Positions 1 through 5,394 of a stretch of 9,391 nucleotides of DNA are shown here, piece by piece. A program made the translations under genes and the position numbers. A model generated the notes under the pieces. That model saw nothing but the letters and a program-made list of their open reading frames with translations, was not told where the DNA came from and did not search any database. Source of the DNA: Lysobacteraceae bacterium UBA6001 (GTDB taxonomy: Bacteria; Pseudomonadota; Gammaproteobacteria; Xanthomonadales; Xanthomonadaceae); assembly GCA_002429615.1 (NCBI GenBank), contig DJAN01000077.1, forward strand, positions 1 through 9,391, written 5' to 3'. Numbering within the stretch: position 1 is the first letter of the stretch; every line of letters starts with the position of its first letter.

Positions 1-145
1 GTACCGCTACAGCTTGAACAAAAATGGGTGCACCCTCGAGTTCAGCTTTCCTGCCGGTGATGCTGGGAAGGCATATAAGCGAATGATGCTTTATGGGGTG
101 CTGGTTGGGTACGAGAAGGCTGCTCAGCTTTACAGGTTCAACTGA
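1..145 (+). CDS. Gene A, copy 1: 3' end of a small protein of unknown function (partial)
   Basis: The window starts inside this gene. The reading frame opens at base 2 and gives 47 residues ending ...AAQLYRFN before a TGA at 143-145. I do not recognise the family. The visible part has a single cysteine (NGCTLEF) and alternating hydrophobic residues that suggest beta strands. It is the same gene as the broken copy at 808-1175: the 47 residues match the C-terminus there except for the last one (N here, K there), and the DNA differs at only two positions (121 and 142) over the repeat. The second copy, once its frame is repaired, carries a signal peptide, so this copy is probably a small secreted or periplasmic protein of about 121 residues whose start lies left of the window. 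Whether the missing 5' part is intact cannot be seen. Confidence 0.7.
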   Translation, partial: YRYSLNKNGCTLEFSFPAGDAGKAYKRMMLYGVLVGYEKAAQLYRFN

Positions 146-151
146 TTCCAC
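1..151 (+). repeat. Direct repeat, left copy (partner 1031-1181)
   Basis: Bases 1-151 match 1031-1181 with two substitutions (121 T against C, 142 C against A). Similarity stops abruptly at 151/1181, and the left end is cut by the window edge. The offset is 1030 bp. This fits the end of one unit of a tandem duplication whose second unit would be 152-1181. Confidence 0.95.
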
Positions 152-268
152 GCATCTACATGTGAGTCACGGGCTGGCTAGTTTTCCTCAGTTCGTGGTC
201 GTGTAGTTTTCTGTCATGTGCCAGCGCGACACAGATCAACTCGCAGTGGCAGGAGCTGGAGCAATAGA

Positions 269-811
269 ATGCGAAAAATTCATTTACCTTTGATGGCCAT
301 CTCAATTGTTCTTGCCTTCTGCGCACTAAGCAGCACTCCCGGGCCTGCGAGCGCACAGGAAAGCAGTATGGCAAGTGGCGTGAAACTTACAGGTGTTGAT
401 AAATTAACCTTAGAGCTGGTCACCGATAGTCATTTGGCTAAGGTGGCTGTCGTATTTTCTAACAACTCCGGCTCTACTCTCTGGTTTCCAATCGAGCCGA
501 ATCCGGCCTACAGGGTAGATGCAAAGTCATGCACTCTAAGTATTTGGTTCGGTTATTCTGAGGCTGTCAATGGTCGACAATTCGCTCAGTACATGCTGCC
601 TGCAATGCATCCTGTTCGACCCGGAGAGAAGTTTAAGTTTGATTTGACTTCGCCTTCATTGGTGAAGAATGTTATGAAATCTCGTTTAAAAACAAAAATT
701 CAAGTTAGAGTTGCTACGAAGGATTTTCCTTATTCTCCGGTTAGGGGTGATCAGCCATTCGAGGATTACCTCAAGAACTCAATCGTTTTCGAACCAGAAA
801 AATCGGAATGA
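269..811 (+). CDS. Gene B: secreted/periplasmic protein of unknown function
   Basis: This 180-residue protein begins with a clear signal peptide: basic n-region (MRK), hydrophobic core to about residue 20, then PASA before Q30 as a likely cleavage site. The cysteine in the core (LAFC) lacks a small residue at -1, so a lipoprotein is unlikely. The mature part is rich in predicted beta strands (for example VAVVFSNNSGSTLWF and VRPGEKFKFDL), in the style of Ig-like periplasmic domains, but I recognise no family. I chose ATG 269 over an in-frame upstream start at 218 because the signal peptide begins there and GGAG (258-261) sits 7 nt before it. The stop overlaps the start of the second gene A copy (ATGA, 808-811), implying translational coupling. 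A/T-rich codons (aaa, tta, att) set it apart from the genes after 2140. A periplasmic immunity protein or inhibitor is possible but unproven. Confidence 0.8.
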   Translation: MRKIHLPLMAISIVLAFCALSSTPGPASAQESSMASGVKLTGVDKLTLELVTDSHLAKVAVVFSNNSGSTLWFPIEPNPAYRVDAKSCTLSIWFGYSEAVNGRQFAQYMLPAMHPVRPGEKFKFDLTSPSLVKNVMKSRLKTKIQVRVATKDFPYSPVRGDQPFEDYLKNSIVFEPEKSE

Positions 812-1175
812 AGATAACTAAAATCCCTGGTCATCGCCGCGCTGTTCGTTCCGCAGCCCTCTCGCGGATGGTGACGAGTTTCGGGTGTGGAGACTTCATG
901 AGCGCAGTGGCATCCCGAATCAATCCATGACGATTACGGAAAACAAAGCATGTTCTGACCAATCCGGTGAGCTTATTGCTTTGGTCTCAAAGGGGGCGAC
1001 GGATGCGCTCGGCGGCGGGAGTCGAGAGTTGTACCGCTACAGCTTGAACAAAAATGGGTGCACCCTCGAGTTCAGCTTTCCTGCCGGTGATGCTGGGAAG
1101 GCATATAAGCGAATGATGCTTTATGGGGTGCTGGTTGGGTACGAGAAGGCCGCTCAGCTTTACAGGTTCAAATGA
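808..1175 (+). pseudogene. Gene A, copy 2: small secreted protein broken by two homopolymer frameshifts
   Basis: ATG 808 overlaps the gene B stop. Reading from it fails, but removing one A from the AAAA run at 820-823 and one C from CCC at 857-859 gives a continuous 121-residue protein. It starts MKITKSLVIAALFVPQPLA, a well-formed signal peptide with likely cleavage after A19, and continues DGDEFRVWRLHERSG before joining the open frame that runs to TGA 1173-1175. The mature part would have two cysteines (C48, C84) that could pair. As it stands, only a GTG start at 885 gives an open product (96 residues), without a signal peptide and with no good ribosome binding site. The last 47 residues match copy 1 at the window start. 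The gene is either freshly inactivated after duplication or intact with two homopolymer sequencing errors; the sequence alone cannot decide. No family recognised. Confidence 0.75.
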
Positions 1176-1181
1176 TTCCAC
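1031..1181 (+). repeat. Direct repeat, right copy (partner 1-151)
   Basis: This is the second copy of the 151-bp near-identical segment. It covers the last 47 codons of gene A copy 2, its stop, and six more bases. Beyond 1181 the flank differs completely from that after 151, which marks a sharp duplication boundary. Confidence 0.95.
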
Positions 1182-1386
1182 CCGCGCGCCACGGATTCGC
1201 TCATTCTTGGCCTGCGCTCAGTACATGTTGAGGCCACGGATCCGATCCATGCGCCGAATTTACGACACCGGTGGTGGTGTTCGAAGCGGCGAGTGGATCC
1301 AGTGACTTGCCGAGTGCGCTGTGCGTCGTCCTGCATGATCGCAGGGGTGAAGCGTTGACGCGATCGTGAAATCAGTTGGAGGAACT
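1176..1386 (+). other. Intergenic stretch with a short open frame, possible gene remnant
   Basis: No convincing gene lies here. A frame open from 1232 to TGA 1367-1369 reads ...FTTPVVVFEAASGSSDLP and ends ...RRGEALTRS, which looks more protein-like than random. It has no start codon and may be the 3' remnant of a lost gene. Its stop overlaps a GTG at 1366 that is in frame with the following gene. A 13-bp match (CGCTCAGTACATG) links 1215-1227 to 583-595 in gene B, in both cases encoding AQYM in one frame; this is too short to prove common origin. Confidence 0.3.
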
Positions 1387-1743
1387 ATGTACTACAGCGC
1401 TCATGCGATATTTTATTTTAAGGTCGAGAATCAAGAGTCCTTCCTTATCCACGAGAATGTCTATTTGGTAAAGGCGGACGACGACGAGGTCGCGATGGAC
1501 TTGGCTGTGTCGATTGCGACCGAAGATCAAGATCTGAATGAAGATGGCCATCTTGAGCTTAACGATAAAAAGGCACAGCTAGTATTTGCCGGAATTCGTA
1601 AGCTGATGGCCTTTAGCGCGGAATCGGAAGATCGAGTGGAACCAGGCGTAGAGTTGACGTACTCCATAATGGAAGTGGACACACTGGATGAAGTTGATGC
1701 GCTGGTCAGGGGTGAATTCGTTAATGTCCTCTATCGGGAGTAG
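1387..1743 (+). CDS. DUF4288-like small protein
   Basis: A 118-residue soluble protein without signal peptide or membrane segment, so probably cytoplasmic. The layout resembles the DUF4288 family: an N-terminal strand (YYSAHAIFYF), then ENVYLVKADDDEVAMDLAV with an acidic helix, a central LVFAGIRKLMAF strand, and a C-terminal ELTYSIMEV followed by LVRGEFVNVLY. The assignment comes from memory of the family pattern, not from a search. The biochemical role of DUF4288 is not known to me. The protein is acidic. ATG 1387 is preferred because GGAGG (1378-1382) lies 4 nt upstream; GTG 1366 would add seven residues but has no binding site. It stands alone after the gene A/B region and shares its A/T-richer codon use, so it may belong to the same acquired segment. 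Confidence 0.72.
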   Translation: MYYSAHAIFYFKVENQESFLIHENVYLVKADDDEVAMDLAVSIATEDQDLNEDGHLELNDKKAQLVFAGIRKLMAFSAESEDRVEPGVELTYSIMEVDTLDEVDALVRGEFVNVLYRE

Positions 1744-2070
1744 TGCATTGATGATTGCGGATAATCGCGAATACTTCAGTGCGAGACATCCAGGCCTGGC
1801 TCGCATCAGCACGTAGCCTCGATAGTCCAGTCGTCAGCGGTTGGGTTCGAGCAGGCATTGGTGTTGGTGGACGCATTGCACGTAGAGCGCCAGCCTTCAG
1901 TTCTTGTTCCGATGCAGAAGGTCTCGCGAGCCAGCGGGGTGAGACGGATGCCTGCTGGTAAGTCAAAGCTTGATGCAGTGGTATTCGAAGCCTTGGTGTT
2001 CTCCTGGCGTGGCAGTAAATTCCAGAATGAAATGCCTGACGAGTAGGCTTGCGACGAGCGTCGTGGGTCT
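1744..2070 (+). other. Gene-poor stretch; no confident gene
   Basis: About 330 bases without a gene I can support. Several frames are open on both strands. The most protein-like is a plus-strand frame open from 1765 to TAG 2044-2046 (includes QALVLVDALHVERQPSVLV and ends KFQNEMPDE). It has no start codon with a plausible ribosome binding site except a weak GTG/TTG near 1858. Minus-strand frames across the same bases are also open. No tRNA, terminator hairpin or repeat was found. It may be decayed coding sequence at the edge of the accessory region. Confidence 0.35.
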
Positions 2071-2088
2071 TGTAAAGCTGACTTGACA
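2071..2088 (+). promoter_or_regulatory. Operator-like palindrome 1 (TGTAAA-N6-TTGACA)
   Basis: The 18 bp TGTAAAGCTGACTTGACA form an imperfect dyad: the half-sites TGTAAA and TGTCAA (reverse complement of TTGACA) agree at 5 of 6 positions. The same pattern with the same N6 spacing returns at 2114-2131, 43 bp on. Its right half is a perfect -35 box (TTGACA). A likely binding site for the dimeric XRE regulator encoded at 2749-2943; that link is inferred. Confidence 0.5.
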
Positions 2089-2111
2089 ACCCGTCCAGGC
2101 CGCCCCATCCT
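2083..2111 (+). promoter_or_regulatory. Candidate sigma-70 promoter for the membrane protein/XRE operon
   Basis: A perfect -35 box TTGACA (2083-2088) is followed after 17 bp by CATCCT (2106-2111), a weak -10 that keeps the A and final T. Transcription would begin near 2118, about 26 nt before the GTG start at 2144. The weak -10 lowers confidence. Confidence 0.4.
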
Positions 2112-2113
2112 GA

Positions 2114-2131
2114 TGTAAAGCATCATTGACA
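2114..2131 (+). promoter_or_regulatory. Operator-like palindrome 2 (TGTAAA-N6-TTGACA)
   Basis: TGTAAAGCATCATTGACA repeats site 1 at 14 of 18 positions, with all mismatches in the spacer. It covers the predicted transcription start and touches the ribosome binding site AGGGG (2131-2135), where a bound repressor would block expression. A TGATG-N5-CATCA inverted repeat (2111-2125) overlaps it. Confidence 0.5.
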
Positions 2132-2143
2132 GGGGCTCCCGCA

Positions 2144-2752
2144 GTGACCGCACTCCTCTCGCGCAGCAACCGTCTGCGCGGCTTGGCCATCCTCGCCACG
2201 CTGCTCGCCGCAGCGGCCTACCTCCCGGCCCTCGGCCTGCCCCTGCGCTACCACGACTTCACCGCCGGCCTCGCCTGGGGCATGGGGGGCGCGCTACTTC
2301 TCGTCTGCGCCCTGCACACCCTGCGCCCGCAGTGGCTCCCCGACGAATCCGACCGCCTCCAGCAGCAGCTCTCCCGCCGTTACCTGCGCGAAGCCGCCCC
2401 CGGCCTTCTGGTCTACCTGGCACTGCTGATCCTCTCGCCCTGGCTCTCCACCCACCCCCATGGTCCGTGGCTGGTCGTCCTCGTCTGCCTGCTGCCGCTG
2501 GCCGCCATCGTCCTGCTCCTGCGCGCCGCACTGCGCTACCTGCGCGACGCCGACGAACTGCAACGCAAGATCGAGCTGGAATCCCTGGCCATCGCCGCGC
2601 TGGTCGTCCCGCAGCTCTATTTCTCCGCTTGGGTGCTGCAACGCTTCGGCCTCATCCATGTCGAGGCCGAGCCCGCCATGTCGTGGGTCTTCGCCGGCAT
2701 CCTGCTGGTGCGCATGCTCGCCGGCCTCTGGCTGCGGCGGCGCTACCAGTGA
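2144..2752 (+). CDS. Polytopic inner-membrane protein paired with an XRE regulator
   Basis: A 202-residue protein with about six predicted membrane segments (near residues 12-30, 40-59, 84-102, 108-128, 145-168 and 178-196). Between segments 4 and 5 is a charged cytoplasmic stretch, RDADELQRKIELESLAIA (134-151). A D-E-x-x-R/K-I-x-L-E pattern of this kind is typical, as I recall it, of small membrane proteins encoded next to YozG-type regulators (DUF2178-like arrangement). The molecular function is unknown; sensing or sequestering the regulator is a possibility. GTG 2144 is chosen because AGGGG (2131-2135) sits 8 nt upstream; a TTG at 2126 lies inside the operator and has no binding site. The gene overlaps the regulator gene by GTGA, so they are co-translated. 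GC-rich codon use matches the chromosome to its right. Confidence 0.8.
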   Translation: MTALLSRSNRLRGLAILATLLAAAAYLPALGLPLRYHDFTAGLAWGMGGALLLVCALHTLRPQWLPDESDRLQQQLSRRYLREAAPGLLVYLALLILSPWLSTHPHGPWLVVLVCLLPLAAIVLLLRAALRYLRDADELQRKIELESLAIAALVVPQLYFSAWVLQRFGLIHVEAEPAMSWVFAGILLVRMLAGLWLRRRYQ

Positions 2753-2943
2753 ACAACCGCCTGCGCGAACTGCGCGAAGCCCAGGGCTGGTCGCAGGGCC
2801 AGCTGGCCGAGGAACTGGGTGTGTCCCGGCAGACGGTCAATGCGCTGGAAACCGGCAAGTACGATCCCAGCCTGCCGCTGGCGTTCCGCATCGCCCGTCT
2901 GTTTGGGGAGGCGATCGAACGGATTTTCCTGTACGAAACATGA
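2749..2943 (+). CDS. Compact XRE-family HTH regulator (YozG-like)
   Basis: A 64-residue protein made of little more than one HTH_3/Cro-C1 domain. The helix-turn-helix is at about residues 15-36 (SQGQLAEELGVSRQTVNALE), followed by the hallmark GKYDPSLPLAFRIARLF and the ending IERIFLYET, the canonical pattern of the minimal YozG-like regulators found in many bacteria. It should bind DNA as a dimer and lacks any separate sensor domain, so its signal may come through the membrane protein just upstream. It starts at GTG 2749, overlapping the upstream stop by GTGA with no recognisable ribosome binding site of its own; translation therefore likely depends on coupling. The paired palindromes at 2071-2088 and 2114-2131 are good candidates for its operators (autorepression). 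It ends 83 bp before the next gene. Confidence 0.92.
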   Translation: MNNRLRELREAQGWSQGQLAEELGVSRQTVNALETGKYDPSLPLAFRIARLFGEAIERIFLYET

Positions 2944-3026
2944 GATGTTGAAGTGGGGAGCGCGGGGTGCGGTCACATCGGCCGCTCCGCCGCGTCTTGG
3001 AACGAAGACTCAGAAGGGAAACGCAG

Positions 3027-4616
3027 ATGTCCAAGAAGGTCAGGTACATCCTGGCGCTGCTGGTGGTCGCGGCGCTGTTCGGATACCGCCAATGGCAGGG
3101 AACGCATCCGGCATCCACCGCCGGCACCACCAGCACGCCGGCCAAGGCGCCGCCGAAGGGAAGAACGCTTGCCAGTGAGGAAGCACCGGTCACGCGCACG
3201 CGCGGCCAGCTCAAATTCCACCCCTGCACGCTGACCTCGGCACAGGCCGCGGGCAACGTGGAGGCGCAGTGCGCGACGCTGGCCGTGCCGGAGAATCCGG
3301 CCGCGCCCACCGGCCGCAAGATCGATCTCAAGATCGCCTGGCTGGAGTCCAAGAACGACGGCGCCGCCGACCTGGAGCCGGTGTTCTTCATCGCTGGCGG
3401 TCCGGGCCAGTCGGCCACGGAAGTCGCCAGCGTTGTCGAAGTCGCCCTGGCCGATACGCGCAAGCAGCGCGATGTCTTCCTCGTCGACCAGCGCGGTACC
3501 GGCGGTTCGCATCCGCTGGAATGCCTCGGCCCGGACGGCAAGCCGCTGGCCTTGCCGGAAGAGGATGTCGCCGACGCCGCCAAGGTCGTGGCCGATTACG
3601 CCACCCGCTGCGCCGCCGCGCTCAAGCCCACCACCGACACGCGCTTCTACACCACCGCCGAGGCCATCGGCGACCTGGATGCGGTACGTGCCGCGCTCGG
3701 TGCGCCGCGCATCGACCTGGTCGGCGTCTCCTACGGCACCCGCGTGGCGCAGCAGTACGCCAAGCGCTATCCGCAGCATGTGCGCGCGGTGGTGATCGAT
3801 GGCGTGGCGCCGAATGATCTGGTGGTCGGCGGCGAGTTCGCTACTACCTTCGAGGATGCGATCAAGCTGCAGGCCGCGCAGTGCCGTGCCGACGCCGCCT
3901 GCGCCAAGCGCTTCCCCACCGATACCCATGAGCAGCTGCGCAACGTGCTGGCGCGCCTGCGCGAGGCGCCGGTGGAAGTGGACTATCGCCACCCGGGCAC
4001 CGGCGAGATCGCGCACGGCAAGGTCACCGCCGATACCGTGGTGGGCCTGGCGTTCGCGTTCTCCTACGCCCCGCAGACGGCCTCGCTGCTGCCGCTGGTG
4101 CTGGACGAGGCCGCGCATGGCCGCTACGAGCCGCTGATGTCGCTGGCGCAGCTGGCCAACCGCCAGATGGGCGGGCAGATGAACCGCCTGATGCAGTGGT
4201 CGGTGATCTGTGCCGAGGACGCCGGCCGCTATCAGCCGTCCGACGCGGCCGCCTCCACGCTCCTCGGCCCGGAAGTGGCGCAGATGTTCTTCGCCGCCTG
4301 CCCGGTGTGGGCCAGCGGCACCGCGCCGGCCGATTTCACCGCGCCGCTCACCGGCAACGTGCCGGTGCTGCTGCTGTCCGGTGAGCTCGACCCGGTCACG
4401 CCGCCGCGCTATGCCGAGCGCGTGCTGGCCAAGCTGCCGAATGGCCGCCACCTGGTGGCGCCGGGCCAGGGCCACAGCGTGATGGCACTGGGCTGTATGC
4501 CCAAGCTGATCGGCCAGTTCTTCGACAAGGGCGATGCGAAGTCACTCGACGCCACCTGCGTCCAGAACCTCAACCGCGTGCCGGCCTTCACCACGTTCAA
4601 TGGATGGGAACCCTGA
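3027..4616 (+). CDS. S33-family alpha/beta hydrolase, TAP-like (putative periplasmic aminopeptidase)
   Basis: A 529-residue alpha/beta hydrolase of the proline iminopeptidase/tripeptidyl aminopeptidase-like group. A hydrophobic N-terminus (about residues 7-19) with no clear cleavage site is followed by a Pro/Thr/Ala-rich linker, suggesting an inner-membrane anchor with the enzyme in the periplasm; the ten cysteines also fit an oxidising compartment. Catalytic features are complete: oxyanion-hole motif AGGPGQS (123-129), DQRGTGGS (154-161), nucleophile elbow GVSYGT with Ser235, Asp455 in SGELDPVTPP and His483 in GQGHS, the last two in the TAP-like C-terminal domain. Expected reaction: release of N-terminal residues or short peptides, or hydrolysis of an ester or amide; the substrate is unknown. 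ATG 3027 follows GAAGGGA (3013-3019) by 7 nt. It lies 31 bp before natA-like and natB-like genes, so peptide cleavage coupled to export or resistance is a reasonable guess. Confidence 0.9.
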   Translation: MSKKVRYILALLVVAALFGYRQWQGTHPASTAGTTSTPAKAPPKGRTLASEEAPVTRTRGQLKFHPCTLTSAQAAGNVEAQCATLAVPENPAAPTGRKIDLKIAWLESKNDGAADLEPVFFIAGGPGQSATEVASVVEVALADTRKQRDVFLVDQRGTGGSHPLECLGPDGKPLALPEEDVADAAKVVADYATRCAAALKPTTDTRFYTTAEAIGDLDAVRAALGAPRIDLVGVSYGTRVAQQYAKRYPQHVRAVVIDGVAPNDLVVGGEFATTFEDAIKLQAAQCRADAACAKRFPTDTHEQLRNVLARLREAPVEVDYRHPGTGEIAHGKVTADTVVGLAFAFSYAPQTASLLPLVLDEAAHGRYEPLMSLAQLANRQMGGQMNRLMQWSVICAEDAGRYQPSDAAASTLLGPEVAQMFFAACPVWASGTAPADFTAPLTGNVPVLLLSGELDPVTPPRYAERVLAKLPNGRHLVAPGQGHSVMALGCMPKLIGQFFDKGDAKSLDATCVQNLNRVPAFTTFNGWEP

Positions 4617-4651
4617 TGCACGCCATCGCTTACATGGAGGACGCGGCATGA
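4616..4651 (+). CDS. Possible 11-residue coupling ORF (MHAIAYMEDAA)
   Basis: An ATG at 4616-4618 overlaps the hydrolase stop (TGATG), runs 11 codons, and ends with TGA 4649-4651 overlapping the ATG of the ATPase gene (ATGA). It spans that gene's ribosome binding site. It could let terminating ribosomes pass from hydrolase to transporter, but it is short enough to be chance. Confidence 0.25.
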   Translation: MHAIAYMEDAA

Positions 4652-5394
4652 TCGTCGCCGAAGACCTGCACAAGTCGTTCAAGACCCGCACCGGCCTGGT
4701 CAAGGCCGTGGACGGGGTCAGCTTCAGCGCCGGCGATGGCCGCATCACCGGTCTGCTCGGCCCCAATGGCGCCGGCAAGACCACCACGCTGCGCATGCTC
4801 TATACGCTGATGACGCCCGACAGCGGGCGCATCACCGTGGACGGCATCGATGTCACCCGCGATCCGGTCGCGGTGCGCCGCCGCCTCGGCGTGCTGCCCG
4901 ATGCGCGTGGCGTCTACAAGCGCCTCACCGCGCGCGAGAACATCACCTACTTTGGTCAGCTGCACGGCATGTCGGCTTCGCACATCGCCGAGCGCGTGCG
5001 CGTGCTGTCCAAGGCGCTGGACATGGACGACATCCTCGACCGCCAGACCGAAGGCTTCAGCCAGGGCCAGCGCACCAAGACCGCGATTGCCCGCGCGCTT
5101 GTCCATGATCCGCGCAACGTGATCCTCGACGAGCCGACCAACGGCCTGGACGTGATGACCACCCGTGCGCTGCGCGGCTTCCTGCGTCAGCTGCGCGAGG
5201 AAGGGCGCTGCGTGATCTTCTCCAGCCACATCATGCAGGAGGTGGCGGCGCTGTGCGACAGCATCGCCATCATCGCCAAGGGCACGGTGGTGGCGGCGGG
5301 CAGCGCCGACGAGCTGCGTGCGCAGACCGGCGAGGACAACCTGGAAGACGCCTTCGTCAAGGCGATCGGTTCGGACGAGGGACTGCACGCATGA
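4648..5394 (+). CDS. natA: ABC transporter ATP-binding protein, NatA-like
   Basis: A 248-residue ABC ATPase, full length for the family. Motifs in order: Walker A GPNGAGKTT (38-46); the Q-loop region reads VLPDARGVYKRLTAREN (82-98), with no glutamine, as is usual for NatA-type ATPases; signature FSQGQ (137-141) in place of LSGGQ, followed by RTKTAIARALVHDP; Walker B NVILDE (157-162) with catalytic Glu162; D-loop NGLD; switch His194 in SSHIMQE. It would work as a dimer at the cytoplasmic face and power the permease encoded next. In Bacillus, NatAB extrudes sodium; relatives export other compounds, so the substrate is open. GGAGGA (4636-4641) lies 6 nt before ATG 4648. The stop overlaps the permease start by ATGA. 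Confidence 0.93.
   Translation: MIVAEDLHKSFKTRTGLVKAVDGVSFSAGDGRITGLLGPNGAGKTTTLRMLYTLMTPDSGRITVDGIDVTRDPVAVRRRLGVLPDARGVYKRLTARENITYFGQLHGMSASHIAERVRVLSKALDMDDILDRQTEGFSQGQRTKTAIARALVHDPRNVILDEPTNGLDVMTTRALRGFLRQLREEGRCVIFSSHIMQEVAALCDSIAIIAKGTVVAAGSADELRAQTGEDNLEDAFVKAIGSDEGLHA

Noticed and set aside
269..330. Lipoprotein signal in gene B (LAFC)
   Set aside because: The residue before the cysteine is Phe, which does not fit a lipobox, and an ASA cleavage site follows.
1366..1368. GTG 1366 as the start of the DUF4288-like gene
   Set aside because: There is no ribosome binding site upstream, whereas ATG 1387 has GGAGG 4 nt before it and begins the conserved region.
2259..2951. Long open frames on both strands across the membrane protein/XRE genes, including one that runs into the XRE frame from 2332
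   Set aside because: They are Arg/Pro/Ala-rich shadows caused by GC-rich third positions. The membrane protein and the XRE domain explain the bases, and the XRE domain begins cleanly at GTG 2749.
2973..4475. 500-codon minus-strand open frame opposite the hydrolase
   Set aside because: Its composition (His/Arg/Gln/Gly-rich, no domain) is that of antisense of a GC-rich gene. The plus strand has a complete catalytic triad.
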